The notes below the pieces were generated by a model. The model made no database searches, was not told the DNA's origin, and saw nothing but the letters and a program-made list of their open reading frames with translations. DNA of 64,000 bases, from contig JAFISE010000041.1 in the NCBI GenBank assembly GCA_022560025.1, positions 148,132 through 212,131 on the forward strand, read 5' to 3'. The DNA comes from Stagonosporopsis chrysanthemi. Taxonomy: Eukaryota > Ascomycota > Dothideomycetes > Pleosporales > Didymellaceae. Of this stretch, positions 1 through 11,220 are shown piece by piece; the stretch's first letter is position 1; each line of letters opens with the position of its first letter. A program made the position numbers and the translations under genes.

Positions 1-5
1 AGGCT

Positions 6-686
6 GTGATCGACGAAGCGTATTGGGCCAGCCGTGCGAACGAAGAGGCAGCTGCGGATGAAGACGCTGGAGTACAGGGTAACTACGATGCCAACTTCTT
101 CAACGATGACGCGTTACCTTTCGCTGGTGGCTTCATGGACGACGACGATGACTTCGCAGACGCTCGCGACCACTTCTCGCCACCACCATCGCAGCTTCCC
201 CTTGGCACACAAGCCACTGATGTACCAAGCTCGCAAGCCAACGCCTTTGGTGCAGATATCATCGCCCAAAGCAGGCGATTCAGGCCAGAATACATGCAAT
301 ACGCACGTGTGGCGAAGAAGGTCGATGTGAAGAAGCTCAAGGACAATCTTTGGACCAGTATGGGTCTTGAGAACGTGAGTGACTCTTTTTGGAAATACAA
401 CACGACATCAGCTAACGCAGACCAGATCACCGCTCCTCCTCCTCCAGACGCCACCAATGATCCTGCAATGAAGGCCGTTGACGGTACACTCAACTTCACC
501 GACGTCATCAACAATCTCACACAGGTGTACCCACAGAAGGCCCTCGCCGACATCTCTACGAGTTACTGCTTCATTTGCACACTCCACTTGGCTAATGAGC
601 AAGGTCTGGTGATCGAGAACACACCAGACTTTGAGAACCTGACCATCAAGAAAGACTTCAGCGCTGATTTGAGTATTGGTCATTGA
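6..686 (+). CDS. Condensin complex subunit 2 (kleisin, CAP-H/Brn1/barren family), 3' part only
   Basis: This is the C-terminal part of the condensin kleisin, which bridges the SMC2 and SMC4 heads during mitotic chromosome compaction. The 5' part lies outside the window. The family signature is clear: a VDVKKLKDNLW block, then FTDVINNLTQVYP, then DISTSYCFICTLHLANEQGL, matching the end of Barren-family proteins, which engages the SMC4 head as a winged helix. An acidic stretch (DDDDDFADARD) precedes it. A probable 51-nt intron lies at 375-425 (GTGAGT donor, CTAAC near 411, CAG acceptor). It is a multiple of three, so the frame stays open with or without removal, but the insert breaks an otherwise conserved block. 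The stop is at 684-686. Family assignment is firm; the intron is inferred from signals only. Confidence 0.9.
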   Translation: MIDEAYWASRANEEAAADEDAGVQGNYDANFFNDDALPFAGGFMDDDDDFADARDHFSPPPSQLPLGTQATDVPSSQANAFGADIIAQSRRFRPEYMQYARVAKKVDVKKLKDNLWTSMGLENVSDSFWKYNTTSANADQITAPPPPDATNDPAMKAVDGTLNFTDVINNLTQVYPQKALADISTSYCFICTLHLANEQGLVIENTPDFENLTIKKDFSADLSIGH

Positions 687-3225
687 TGTGGTGGTGGTAA
701 TACTTGTTGTTTCAATCGTTGATACCATCTACGCCGGCGTTCAGGAAAGGTTTTGGGTTGCATGACTATGGGTTGGGAGGTCTAGTGGGTGTCTATGTGC
801 ATACGAATTCCACATAACGATTGCACTTTTCAGTTTACTTTCATTCAAGAGAACACGACGCCTTGTACGCCGTGTTGCTTCCCCTCCTTTCCTCCTGCTT
901 TCTCAGCCCTCGATCAGGTGATACTCGACCCGCAATCTATGAAAGCATCCCTTACCATCTCTCACTCACCGACTTGGACGAAGACAACGGTGAAGCCCCA
1001 CATTCTGAAACATCAAAACCAAGTCCGGGACCGCAGTCTTCTCGCCCAAACGTCCAAACTCGGCGTGCCATCAACGCGTCTAGTAGGCACTTTGGTCTCG
1101 CATGGTCAAGTTCAGACCCAGGCTGTTTACTGGGTCCTGGGAGGCACAAGCTATGCACCGTCGAAACTATCGTCTGTCACTGCTGTTGCGTGACCGGAAA
1201 TGATGGTCGACGACTAGACGACAGTACGTGGACGAGATGGCACTCAGCCGTGCAGATACTCAAAGCGCACAACAACGCAATATGTAAGACGGGCATTCAC
1301 GGCCACAGTCAGACAGACGGATCACTACCCAAGCACCATGTAGCTGCTATGTCGAATCGACTTGGACATGGAAAGCCAGTCAACACAAAATCTAAGGCAG
1401 CGACTGAAGTCTCACTGTGTCAACCTGGAGTTCTGCAATCCAATAGTCTTCTGTGTGCGAATCCTTTCGCTACTGAGTGGTTTACCGGTGAGCCCAACGA
1501 GGCTCCACTCGATATTATGCAGCTGGGCCCGCTACGCACTCGACGCTCTGCTACAGGCACGCGCTACAAGGCTTTGCTCGGTAGCGAGCCTCACGATTTC
1601 ACCCGGTCGGCCCCCAAGTGGCTGGACCAGTGATCAAATGCGTCCACACGTGGCAAGCTCCTCTCGAACAGGACCTCGAGACTGCGCGTCTATGTCGCGG
1701 GGAAGCAAATATAGACAGCCTTGTGTCACCGTGCGAACGTGAGGAGACTCGGCCCACGGCCGTGGAGCGTCCTGAGCGCCAGAACGTCGTGGAGAAAGGG
1801 TCCAGCACCGGGTTTTGAATGAGCCCTGACCTCTGCAGAGCAAGTGCTGGCCTATGGGGAGCCGCAGTCGAGACTTGAACGTGGCAAACCTGGCCGTGGT
1901 GCGGGTGTGTTGGGCTGCATACGCCTCTTCCGGCATGCATGCGGTGGTGGTTGGGCTCTGCGGCGCCAAAACACAGCCGGTGGAGCCTCTGCACAGCAAT
2001 TGCAGCGCACCACGTAGCCTGGGGTCGGGTTTTCGACAGTCAGAGTCATAGTTTCTGGCCGTGTAGCGTGTTTTGCATTTGCTGCTCCAGCGCAGAGTCG
2101 CCGGTCGAGGCAATAAATAAAGAGAGAATTGGGCAAGCTGGCGCAGTAGACCTGCACCTGCATATCCTCGCTGCCGTCAGAATTATTGTCTGCATCGACA
2201 TTGCCCACTGCCCGCCTACCTGCACCTAGCCACGCACCCTGCAGCATTACCTATGTCCGAAATAGCCCAGGAGACTGTTGCACATTTCTATCTGATTCGG
2301 AGAGTACGGCGCAGACCTTGAGTCTTTGACGCTGCACCACACAGCAAACACAAACACACACCAAAATCCGCATTCTTGCACAACACCAGGCCAACGGCCG
2401 CAGCATCTTGTAAACACGCACCCACCCTGCCGATCCTGCGGGCTCTCTGGCTGTGCGACCCCCTCGGCACCTGACACCTGCCACACTGACCGTCAGACGC
2501 TCCTTGCAGACGTCATCTGTGTGCCTGCAGCGCACCCACCATTTGCTGGCGCGCATCCTGGTGTCGCATCGCACGCAGCGCACGCATCGCCTCGCTTGAG
2601 TGCTTAAGTTCTTATCGATTGCGCTGCCCGGGTTGTCCCTCTTCTTGCATCCTCTCCCGCCATCCGTCCCGCCTGCGGTTAGCACAGCAATCAAACCTCT
2701 GCCCAGCGACGCGCCAGACAGCGGCAAGGGACTTTTTGACCAGCACCTGCCCAGCTCCTGCCCAGGGCCCCCCATCCGCCAGACGCCTGCAGCCTGCGAC
2801 ACTCTGCGGCGGCGTCGAATCAGCCCTACGCATTCTGCTGCGCTGCGCTCCCCTTACTGCGAACCCCCCCCCCCCCCAGGCCCCTCTCTGCTCGCTGCTC
2901 GCTGCTCTGTTGCTGCTACATCGTGCGCCGCCCGCCGCCCGCCTGTTTACTCAGGGACCTGCTGTTTACACGCTACGCCCATAGCGACACCCTCCACCAC
3001 CTGCCATTGGCGATTGGACCGGTCAGCTCTGCGGCGGCCCCCACCACGACGCATCGTCAGCGGCCCAGTCAGGCGCAACGGTCAACCCAACGCAGGAGCC
3101 CTCCTGCTTCAGTCTTAACTGCCCTGCGCCCTCGCCCGCCCGCACCCTTCCCTTCCCGGTATCCGCACTCGGCCTGTCTCTGGTAGAACGGGCGAGTTCG
3201 GTATACCCACGCACACATCAGCCTC
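687..3225. other. Intergenic region with no convincing gene
   Basis: Open frames here, including a 270-codon one at 821-1633, read as compositionally random protein rich in Cys, His, Ser and Arg with no recognisable motif. The last kilobase (about 2300-3225) is pyrimidine-rich on the + strand, as is common in promoters and leaders upstream of filamentous-fungal genes. It holds a C14 run at 2864-2877. Confidence 0.6.
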
Positions 3226-5924
3226 ATGCCGTTAGTCATCGCCCTTCCTCAGTCAGATCGCCCCTCTGCTGCCGCCATGCACCCTCACGTCTCTGCCCGT
3301 CCCTCCAAAGCCTGTCCTGCTGCCTCGTCCCGCCGGTCGGTCTCAGGCCGCTCCGTCCGCAGCAGGGCTTCCCAGTCCACCCGCACCTCTGCCACCCGCT
3401 CGACTGCCCCCTCGAGTGTCTCTGTTTCTCCTGCGCGCACCAAGCCTGCCACAAAACGCGACACTAACATCACCATCAGACAAGGTCGCGGCCACAAGGG
3501 CATCGATATCCGAGTCGACAATCACACTGGCACCTACGCCGCCGACGACGACAGCTTCTCGGACGAGAGTGAGCTCTCAGAAGACTTTCGCACCGAGGAC
3601 GACGACTACACCGAGGACGACGAGGACGAGGACGAGGACGAGGAGAATAGCTGGGACCTGATTGAGGACGAGATCCAGCCCTCAGACTCGGCCTCGAGGC
3701 CCAAGCACGTCCGTCACCATCCACCGCACCACCGCGCGCCTCCTGCGCCTCCAGTCCCCGCCGCGCCTTCTGCGCCGGTTGCAACCCGTCCTCGCCAGTC
3801 GCGCCGTGCCTCTTCACGCCACGCTGTCCACGCGCCCGACCCGCACTCTGCTCAGCACAGCAGAAGCAGGAGTCGCGACCCTGAATTGGCTCCGCGAGAA
3901 CACGCTCCTCGGCGCCGCCGCCATCGATCCGCCCACCACCAGCAGCCCGACCAGAGCTTGGAAGAAGAAGACACTGGTGACGATTACCCCGGCTATCCTC
4001 CACCACCTCACCACGGCGCACCTCCGGGTCACCCAAGCGCGCAGTGGTCGCACGTCCCGCCTGCCCCCGGCTATGCACCGAGTACGATGTCACAACACTA
4101 CGATCCACACTTCTTCCACCAAGGAGGTGCACCCTCGCCAGCAGGCCAGCTAGTTGGTCCCGGCTACTATGACCCTCATCGCCAAAACGGCTTCAGTCCT
4201 CAACAGCCAAACCCATTTGCCACCGGCCCGGATGGCTACTTTGGCGGCCCCAGCAACCCTGGCGCTCGAGTCAACAACCGCCGCTCAATGGGCGGAGCAC
4301 CACCTTCTGTACCACCTTCTGATGCCATGATGCCCTACGGACATGCGCCACCAATGGGCGGTCATCCAGGCTACCCACAAGGCTACCCCTTTCCCTATCC
4401 AATGCCACCGATGGGCTACCCGCCATACCATCAGCATCATTCTCCTCCCCCAGAAGACCGAGCACGACGATCCAAGCGAGGTACACCGCGACCGCAATCT
4501 TCTCATTATGATTACTCTGACGACGATCGCCATCATTCAGCTCCTGCACACCCGCCTTCACGTCCACCTCCACCTCCGCAGCCCCCAGCCATGTCTGCTG
4601 CTCTGGTCCCTCCCCCTCCCCCTCCACCGCCACCTCCGCCACCACCTCCGCCGCCACCGCCAGATAACGCAAAAGAGAATGCCATGCTCGAGAAGCTGAA
4701 TGCCCTCTTGCTTGGCAAGGAAGAGGAAGAACGGAAGAAGGAGGCAGAGGCTAGGAAAGCGGCGGAGCTGGCCAAGTTCGATCGATTGGAGAACCTGCTG
4801 ATCGCACAACACGAAGCGCAGATTGCCAAGGACAAGGCCAAGAAGCAGGCTGCGGAAGACGCCTCCAAAGCAGCTGCAGAGGCCAAGAAGAAGGGTGACG
4901 AAGACAAGCTCGCCAGCCTCGAGAAGCTCATTTTGGCGCAGAAGGATGAGCAGCTCAAGCGTGAAGAGGCAGCCGATGCAGCGCGCAAGGCAGCTCAAGA
5001 AGCAGCAGACGCTCAAGCTAAAAAGGTAGCCGAAGAGAAGAAGGCCCAGGCCGAAGCTGCTGCTCTCCTACTTGAGGCGGCGAAGAAGGCGCGTGAAGAA
5101 GCCGAACAGAAGGCTGCGGCAGAAGCTGAGGAGACTAAGAAGGCTCACGAGAAGGCGCTTGCTGAAGCCAAGGCCGCTGCTGAGGAACTTGAGAAGGCCA
5201 AGAAAGCTGCTGAAGAAGAGGCAGCCAAGCTCAAGCCTTCCGATGCCCCGAAGGCACCCATCAAGTTCAAGGATGCCGTGGGCCGCAAATTCAGCTTTCC
5301 TTGGAATTTGTGTAAGACATGGAAGGTATGTGGTACCGCTCTGCGGGATCTCGAGCAAACAGCTAACAGTCCCAGGGTATGGAGGAGCTCATCAAACAAG
5401 CCTTCCTTCACGTCGACGTTATTGGTCCACATGTCCATCAAGGCCACTATGACCTTGTTGGTCCCGATGGTGAGATCATCCTGCCTCAGGTATGGGAGAC
5501 AATGATTCAGCCCGACTGGGCCATTACCATGCACATGTGGCCGATGCCCGAGCCACCACCACCACCAAAGGAGGAGCCAATTCCACCACCACCCATCGAC
5601 GCGCATCATTTCATGAACATGCCTGCACCTCCTGGGCGTCCAAAGCCGGGGAAGAAGTCCAGCACCAAACACAAGATTCCCAAGATCCTGGCTGACCCAC
5701 ATGTGGTCATGGTTCCTCCGCCCCCTCCCAATATGATGCCCCCACCACCTCCCCCTGTACCAGGCGCTGGCGGAGGCCCTGCCCCAGTGCAGATAATAGC
5801 TCCTCACAGCAGTGGATCCTCCCACAAGCCTAAGAAGAAGCCCGCGCCTGGAGGCTTTTTCGCTTGGGCAGCCGGCGGCAACGCGCGCTCTGGCTCCGTC
5901 AAGAAGAGCAGCAAGAAGGCCTGA
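3226..5924 (+). CDS. Proline-rich coiled-coil protein with a C-terminal fungal ubiquitin-like domain
   Basis: Two exons (3226-5325 and 5376-5924) join in phase 0 over a 50-nt intron (GTATGT donor, GCTAACAG, CCCAG acceptor) to give about 882 aa. Order of regions: a Ser/Arg-rich N-terminus; an acidic patch near residues 105-145; a Pro/His/Tyr/Gly-rich low-complexity region; a polyproline run near 459-480; an Ala/Lys/Glu-rich coiled coil (about 485-675) with two LEKL/LENLLIAQ-type repeats; a domain at about 677-753 running from PIKFKDAVGRKF across the splice to ITMHMWPM; and a Pro-rich, Lys-rich tail. I recognise that domain as the fungus-specific ubiquitin-like (ULD_2-type) module, often found with low-complexity flanks in uncharacterised proteins. 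No enzymatic motif is seen. The layout suggests a scaffold, which is inference. A downstream ATG at 3277 has a better start context (G at -3) and may be the true start. Confidence 0.85.
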
Positions 5925-8900
5925 ATTCTTGCGTGGCAACAACGCGTCGAGGAGGCTTCGTACTCGTCATGACAGTCGCGATGAGTGAACGTGCTGCTGA
6001 CCTCACATTGGCAGCGCTCGCAGGCACCAATGCTCCTCTCGCGCCGCATATCCTCCAGCGTTGTCTGCCACAGGGCTGGGTTGCTCGCACCATGTCCCCT
6101 TACCCCTCACCTACTCTCTACCATCTAACATCTACCGTCTTCACTCCTCTTGCTTTTAATCGCCTTTCCTCTTCCCGTCTCCAAGCATCGTTATCATCTC
6201 GCTCCATATACCCTTACAGCGTTTGCGAAAGTATACGATACGGTACGGTACTACTACACAATACGTCGCGATACGTCAAACGATATGTTTCCATTTTTTG
6301 GTCGCTTTCTCTAGAACATCTTACAGAGAAAGCAAGGAAAGGAAAAAGTCGCATCTCGTTCGTATACTATTTTGTCATGCCCCGTGCTAGCGGAGCGGAG
6401 CCGGTTGTTGTGCTGCTGTTTGTGGATCTTTTTACCCTTTGCTTCTGTTTGTGGCGTCCAGCCAGCGTTGAGCTTTTGTGCGTTTGTGTGTTCATTGAAA
6501 TGAGCGATGAGTGATGAGTGATGGTGTCACGGCGAGATGATGAGATGGATAATGATGGTGGCTCTATATTTTGCGTTTCGGTTTTTTGTGTGGTGCTGCT
6601 GGAGGTGGAGATGAAAGAAGAGAGTAAAGGGGAAGCAGCCCAAGTATACGGAGCGCAGTGTGTCTCTAATTGTTGGTTTTTTGGATCCCTTCTGAAAAAC
6701 GTAGCCTGCCAGCATTATTACCCCAAGATTTCTGTTAGTGTTTCTTTTAATGTCGCTTTGATAAGAATTCGAATGGATATCACTCTACTCTGTTTGGCTC
6801 TACGCTGCTCTTATCTACTCTTCCTTCTACTGTTTGTTGCGTGAAGGGCTCTCCGCATCGCGTGGTATCTTCACCAGAACAGGACTAATGAAGGGTACGT
6901 GTCAGTTTGCAAGCAGGAGTGGTGAGACAATGCTTCCTTCAACACATCACACCGCATACAGGGCGCCGCCCTAACAACCCAACGCATCGCGCATCTACAC
7001 ATCGCCAAGCCACAAAGTACTCTTTCGCCCAGACTACACTCGACATTGCCAGCCCGGTCGACTCTACACATGCGTTCCCCCAAAGCTCTGCTCTGCTCTG
7101 CGCTGTCCTGCTCATCGCCCGGGTACCACCGGGTCCCAGCACGTACTGTGTACACTTGGAACGCGAGTTTAACGCGTAAAATTAAATCAGGGCGGGCAGT
7201 GCTGACGACGACGACACTGTTGACACCGACACCGACACTGACGTCTGTGCTCCAAGGGGGGGGGGGGGGGGGTAATCTTATGAAGCCAGCGCCCGCTTCA
7301 TTCTTGTCGTGCTCGGCGCTCTGCTGCACCGCGCACGCTCGACTAATCTACCTACCTATCAGCCCACTGGAGGGGTTTTCATCACGCGTGTAGATTGGAG
7401 GGGAGATAAGGCGCGTTGCGGTATAGGGGGCTCAGACGTCTCGAGAGGTCTCTCTGTGCTGGGGGGGTACGTGTTAATACATGGTGCCGTGCAGTGATAA
7501 TAATAGCGGTCAGATCAGCTCCCGGTACAACACCGGTAGATGGTGCTGGTGCTGTTGCTGGTGCTGGTGCCGTGCCGTTGAGCAGGTTAGCCCCGCGATC
7601 TCATCGCCTCACATCGGTGTCCCGCGTCCCCGTGTGTCCGTAGCTCGCGCTAGCGAATCGCTTTGGTTCTTCTTCGGTTGGTGGCCCGGCGGTGCTCATT
7701 GGCGAGAGATGCGAAAAGGGGTCCCTGCGCTTTCTTTTTTTCCTTGTCCCCGATCGCGAGCTCGGTCGTTTGAGGTGGTCGTGTGTGATGGGACGTTGGG
7801 TTCTGGCTGGTTGATACCAGTAGCAAGCTGCAGAAGGTGAGGCAGGTACTAGCGTGCTGGACCATGAGCCGCACCTTCCTGGACTGTCAGGTCGGCGGGA
7901 GACGGGGCTAGATGGTGGGCTGGACGCTGCAGCGCGGGTGCGCGTGGTGTTGGTTTGATCTGCGGTGAAGCGACGGGGTTGAGTCTAAGGTGGCAGGATT
8001 CGACAAGGTTCGAGCTTAAGGGTATTCGATGAAAGGCGTTCTTGGGTCTTGTCTGAAGGAGATTCACTCTAGGCGGACGCGTTTGAGGTATCTTTGAGGC
8101 CTGGAGGGTGCGTTCTGAGAAGAAGAAGCAAGCTTGGAGAATTGAGAAGCTCGCTTATGGCCAGCTGGCGAGCGATAAGCTTCGCCATGTCCAAACCTTC
8201 TGGGTATTTCTTCTCTCCAGCTGCACGTAGGGATGACACACGTGCCATCGCAACGATTCAAGTGTAAACTTTTGACACCCCGCATGCTCCCTGAGGCGGG
8301 AACTGGGACCCCGCAGGTCTTGAAACGCCGTTGGTGAAAACAAAGTCAAGGCGCTGTGTGAGCGGTTGGGAGGGTAGGTCCGATTCTAAGTCCATCTGTC
8401 GGTGTGTTCGGCTGCCACCCGGCCTCACTCTGAAGATGCTCGTCTCGGCATACCAACGTGCGAGCGAAAAGGGGCGTTGGGCTGCAGTGAAGTTGTGCAG
8501 GAGCAATCGAGGAACAGTTGTGCATTCGATGGCATCCTAGACTATCGAAGCAAACACGAGAGCATATCTCAGACCGCACAACACCACGTCCCAAACAGGT
8601 GGCAAGACTTGCCCGAAATAGTCCGCCGTTTAAGCACACGAGGGTCTCCCTGCACGCTCAAGCCAACTTCCCCAGCCCAGCCGCCCCAAACACGTTAGCC
8701 CAAAGGCCAGCCAAGTCAGCCAGTGGAGTCCGCCAACGTCATGCAACTACGATCATCCAGCATGTTTTTCCAGCACGTTGGGCGGGCGCGCGTGCGCGGA
8801 AATTTAGGTTGGGAGGCACCTGCGCCGTCCCAGGCCGGCCAGGTGCTTAAACCAGAGATTTTCTCCACTTGCTGCTGTTGCAAGACGCCAGGACTCGATT

Positions 8901-9092
8901 CTTGCTTTGCGATCGCAGCTGCGCTGCCTACTCGCGGACTGATCGTTGTGTGTGGACCTTCTTGTAGATCTTCCTGTGGAAAACCCGCTGCCTGCTTTTA
9001 AGGGAGGGGGGTTAAACTAGGGCTGAGCAGTTTGGTGGTGCGATGGGTTGGCGCGCTGCAGGACCCAAAGATACAAAGAGAAGGATCACGCT
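5925..9092. other. Long intergenic region with no gene recognised
   Basis: About 3.2 kb between a + strand gene end and the next + strand start. It includes the presumed 3' UTR of the upstream gene. Open frames are short and not protein-like. A G17 homopolymer lies at 7256-7272, preceded by a GAC/GACACC-rich stretch (7203-7240). No tRNA-like cloverleaf was noticed by eye. Confidence 0.5.
7256..7272. repeat. G17 homopolymer
   Basis: Seventeen consecutive G in intergenic DNA. Confidence 0.95.
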
Positions 9093-10430
9093 ATGGCTTC
9101 CGAATCCATGAGTGCCTTTCCCAGCCCAACGGACACCGCGCCTCCGGAAGAGGCGACTCCAGCACAGGGTGCCCTTCTATCGGCGGCTGCTGGTATTACT
9201 GCAGGTATGTGGAGAGGTTTCAACATCTGAACTCTGGGCTGATGATTGTTCACAGGTTATACTGGCGACTCTCTGCCTCTCAAAATCATTATCGCCGTGC
9301 TCATAGGTTTGTCGCTGTACAATGCCGTCGAACTTATCATCTTAGTCCTCGTTACCTTTCAACGGTATCAGGGGCTGTACTTCTGGAGTCTCTTGATCGC
9401 CGGGTTTGGCGTACTGCCGTACTCGCTCGGTTTCCTGATCAAATTCTTCCAGTTGCTAGATCCCAATGATGACCCCGGCTTTGTCGCAGTCGTACTCCTC
9501 ACTATCGGATGGTGGACGATGGTGTCCGGTCAGTCGGTCGTGCTCTGGTCGCGTCTACACCTCCTCACCAACTCACGGAAGACCCTGCGCTGGACATTGT
9601 ACATGATCATCATCAACGGCATACTCCTCCACTCAATCACAACCGTCCTCACGTTTGCCTCCAACTCCAACAACCTCACCAACACCGTCCTCCAACGCTT
9701 CGTCAATGGCTACTCCATCATGGAGAAGATCCAGATGACCGGCTTCTTCCTCCAGGAACTCATCCTCTCTGTCATCTACATCCGTGAAACCATTCGGCTC
9801 CTCCGCCTCGGCGAATCTGTCAGCGACGCCACCTCCTTCGACGGCACGCTGCGAAGCGCCAGCGTGCGCAAAACGATGTACCAAATCCTCGCCATCAACG
9901 TCATCATAATCACCATGGACGCCGCCCTCCTCGCTACCGAATTCGCGAACCTCTACCTCATCGAAACAACTCTCAAAGGCGTCGTCTACTCGATCAAACT
10001 CAAGCTCGAGTTCGCCGTGCTCGGCAAACTCGTCCAAATCGTCCGTGTCCGCACAAGCTCCAAGAACAACAGCCCTCTGAGCGCGACAGGGTCTGCCGAC
10101 CGCCGCGGCACCGGCACCGGCCTGACGCTCGAAAAGACGAAGAGCGGTGACTCGAGCCGCAACGCCAGCGACGGATCTACCAGTCGCTCGCCTGCGAACA
10201 CGCATGGCGGTCTCAGCCCTGCCCCCAACTCCTTCTCGTACCCGGACTTTGTCGACCCCCGCCAATTCAGCGGCGATTTCACGCATGCGCGCGACGACAC
10301 GCTGTGGCGGAATGGGGGGTACGTGAGCTGGGAGACGGAGACGGAGAGGGAGCGGTGGCGGAGGAGAAGTAGGGGGAGGCCGAGGGGGAGTTGGATTGAT
10401 GAGGAGATGGACAAGTTTAATATTGGGTGA
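9093..10430 (+). CDS. Fungal multi-pass membrane protein, DUF7703-like
   Basis: Exon 1 (9093-9204) and exon 2 (9256-10430) are joined by removing a 51-nt GTATGT...CACAG intron, which restores the codon GGT, for about 428 aa. After a short Ser/Pro/Ala N-terminus come roughly six or seven hydrophobic helices in the first 260 residues, such as the segments containing KIIIAVLIGLSLYNAVELI, LYFWSLLIAGFGVLPYSLGF, VVLLTIGWWTMVSG and YMIIINGILLHSITTVLTF. A hydrophilic Ser/Arg-rich tail (about 290-428) is presumably cytosolic. The YNAVEL and LYFWSLLIAGFGVLPYSLGF signatures match fungal integral membrane proteins annotated as DUF7703. Molecular function is unknown. Membrane localisation is secure from sequence; a receptor role would be speculation. 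Confidence 0.85.
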
Positions 10431-11220
10431 AGGGGTGGCACGCGGTTATGATACATGATTACGATGACACGGGAAGGATGTCGAAACTTCGGATTGCCGT
10501 CCACCCCGTCGCGGGCGTCGCGGTGGATATCTCAGCATCAAGGGGCCTCGCACACCAGCCCGGCGGTTCTCCTCGAGCACACGGACATTATGCAGGCGGC
10601 CTTGGAGATCTCACATCTCCGCTGAGCTTCCAGCCGGGAACGCATCCCATACCGCCAACGAGCCTCCTCGTCTCCGGGCAGGATGGACTTCTCTTAAAAC
10701 CACGAGGCTGTCGGCGCAAGCTCATAGAAGCAGGATATGGCTGCACACCTGCCGTCGAGACAGTATCGACAGCGCACCTGCGTACCCATACCCGCGACGC
10801 TTGCGTGCAACGCAATGTCGGGCGAGACCGAGGGAAGGTTGAGGCAGTGACACTGCTGGGAGGATGATGCAGGCACTACAACGGCCGATCGATAGGAACG
10901 AACAGAAGCTGCATTGCCAAAGATTATGTGGCTCTCGCGAGGTTGTATCACATATGTGATAGTAGTATGTTAGAAGTCTTAGAGCACCTTGGCTCCTGTC
11001 ACATGGAGGGAAGATAAAGGCTTACTTCTTACTAAGAACGGATGTCTGCCATTTGGGTAGCTGCAGTTTCATATAGATGACATCATTTGATGAAGGAGTT
11101 ATCGCCGTTGGCTAGATCTAGTAGGAAATGTCGTTGTCAAACCAGCAGCCCCAAGCCTACTTGTGATTGCTGAAATTGACTATTGTCTGCAAGAGCAGAG
11201 ATACTCCAAACAGAAATCAA
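10431..11220. other. Intergenic region between convergent genes
   Basis: Contains the 3' ends of the DUF7703-like gene (+) and the HET gene (-). From about 10900 the composition turns more A+T-rich. No gene, repeat or RNA recognised. Confidence 0.5.

Noticed and set aside
821..1633. 270-codon + strand open frame
   Set aside because: Composition is random (many Cys, His, Ser) with no motif, no good start context and no supporting splice structure.
5864..6514. 216-codon + strand frame overlapping the end of the ubiquitin-like-domain gene
   Set aside because: Starts inside the real coding region in another frame and continues through the 3' UTR with random composition.
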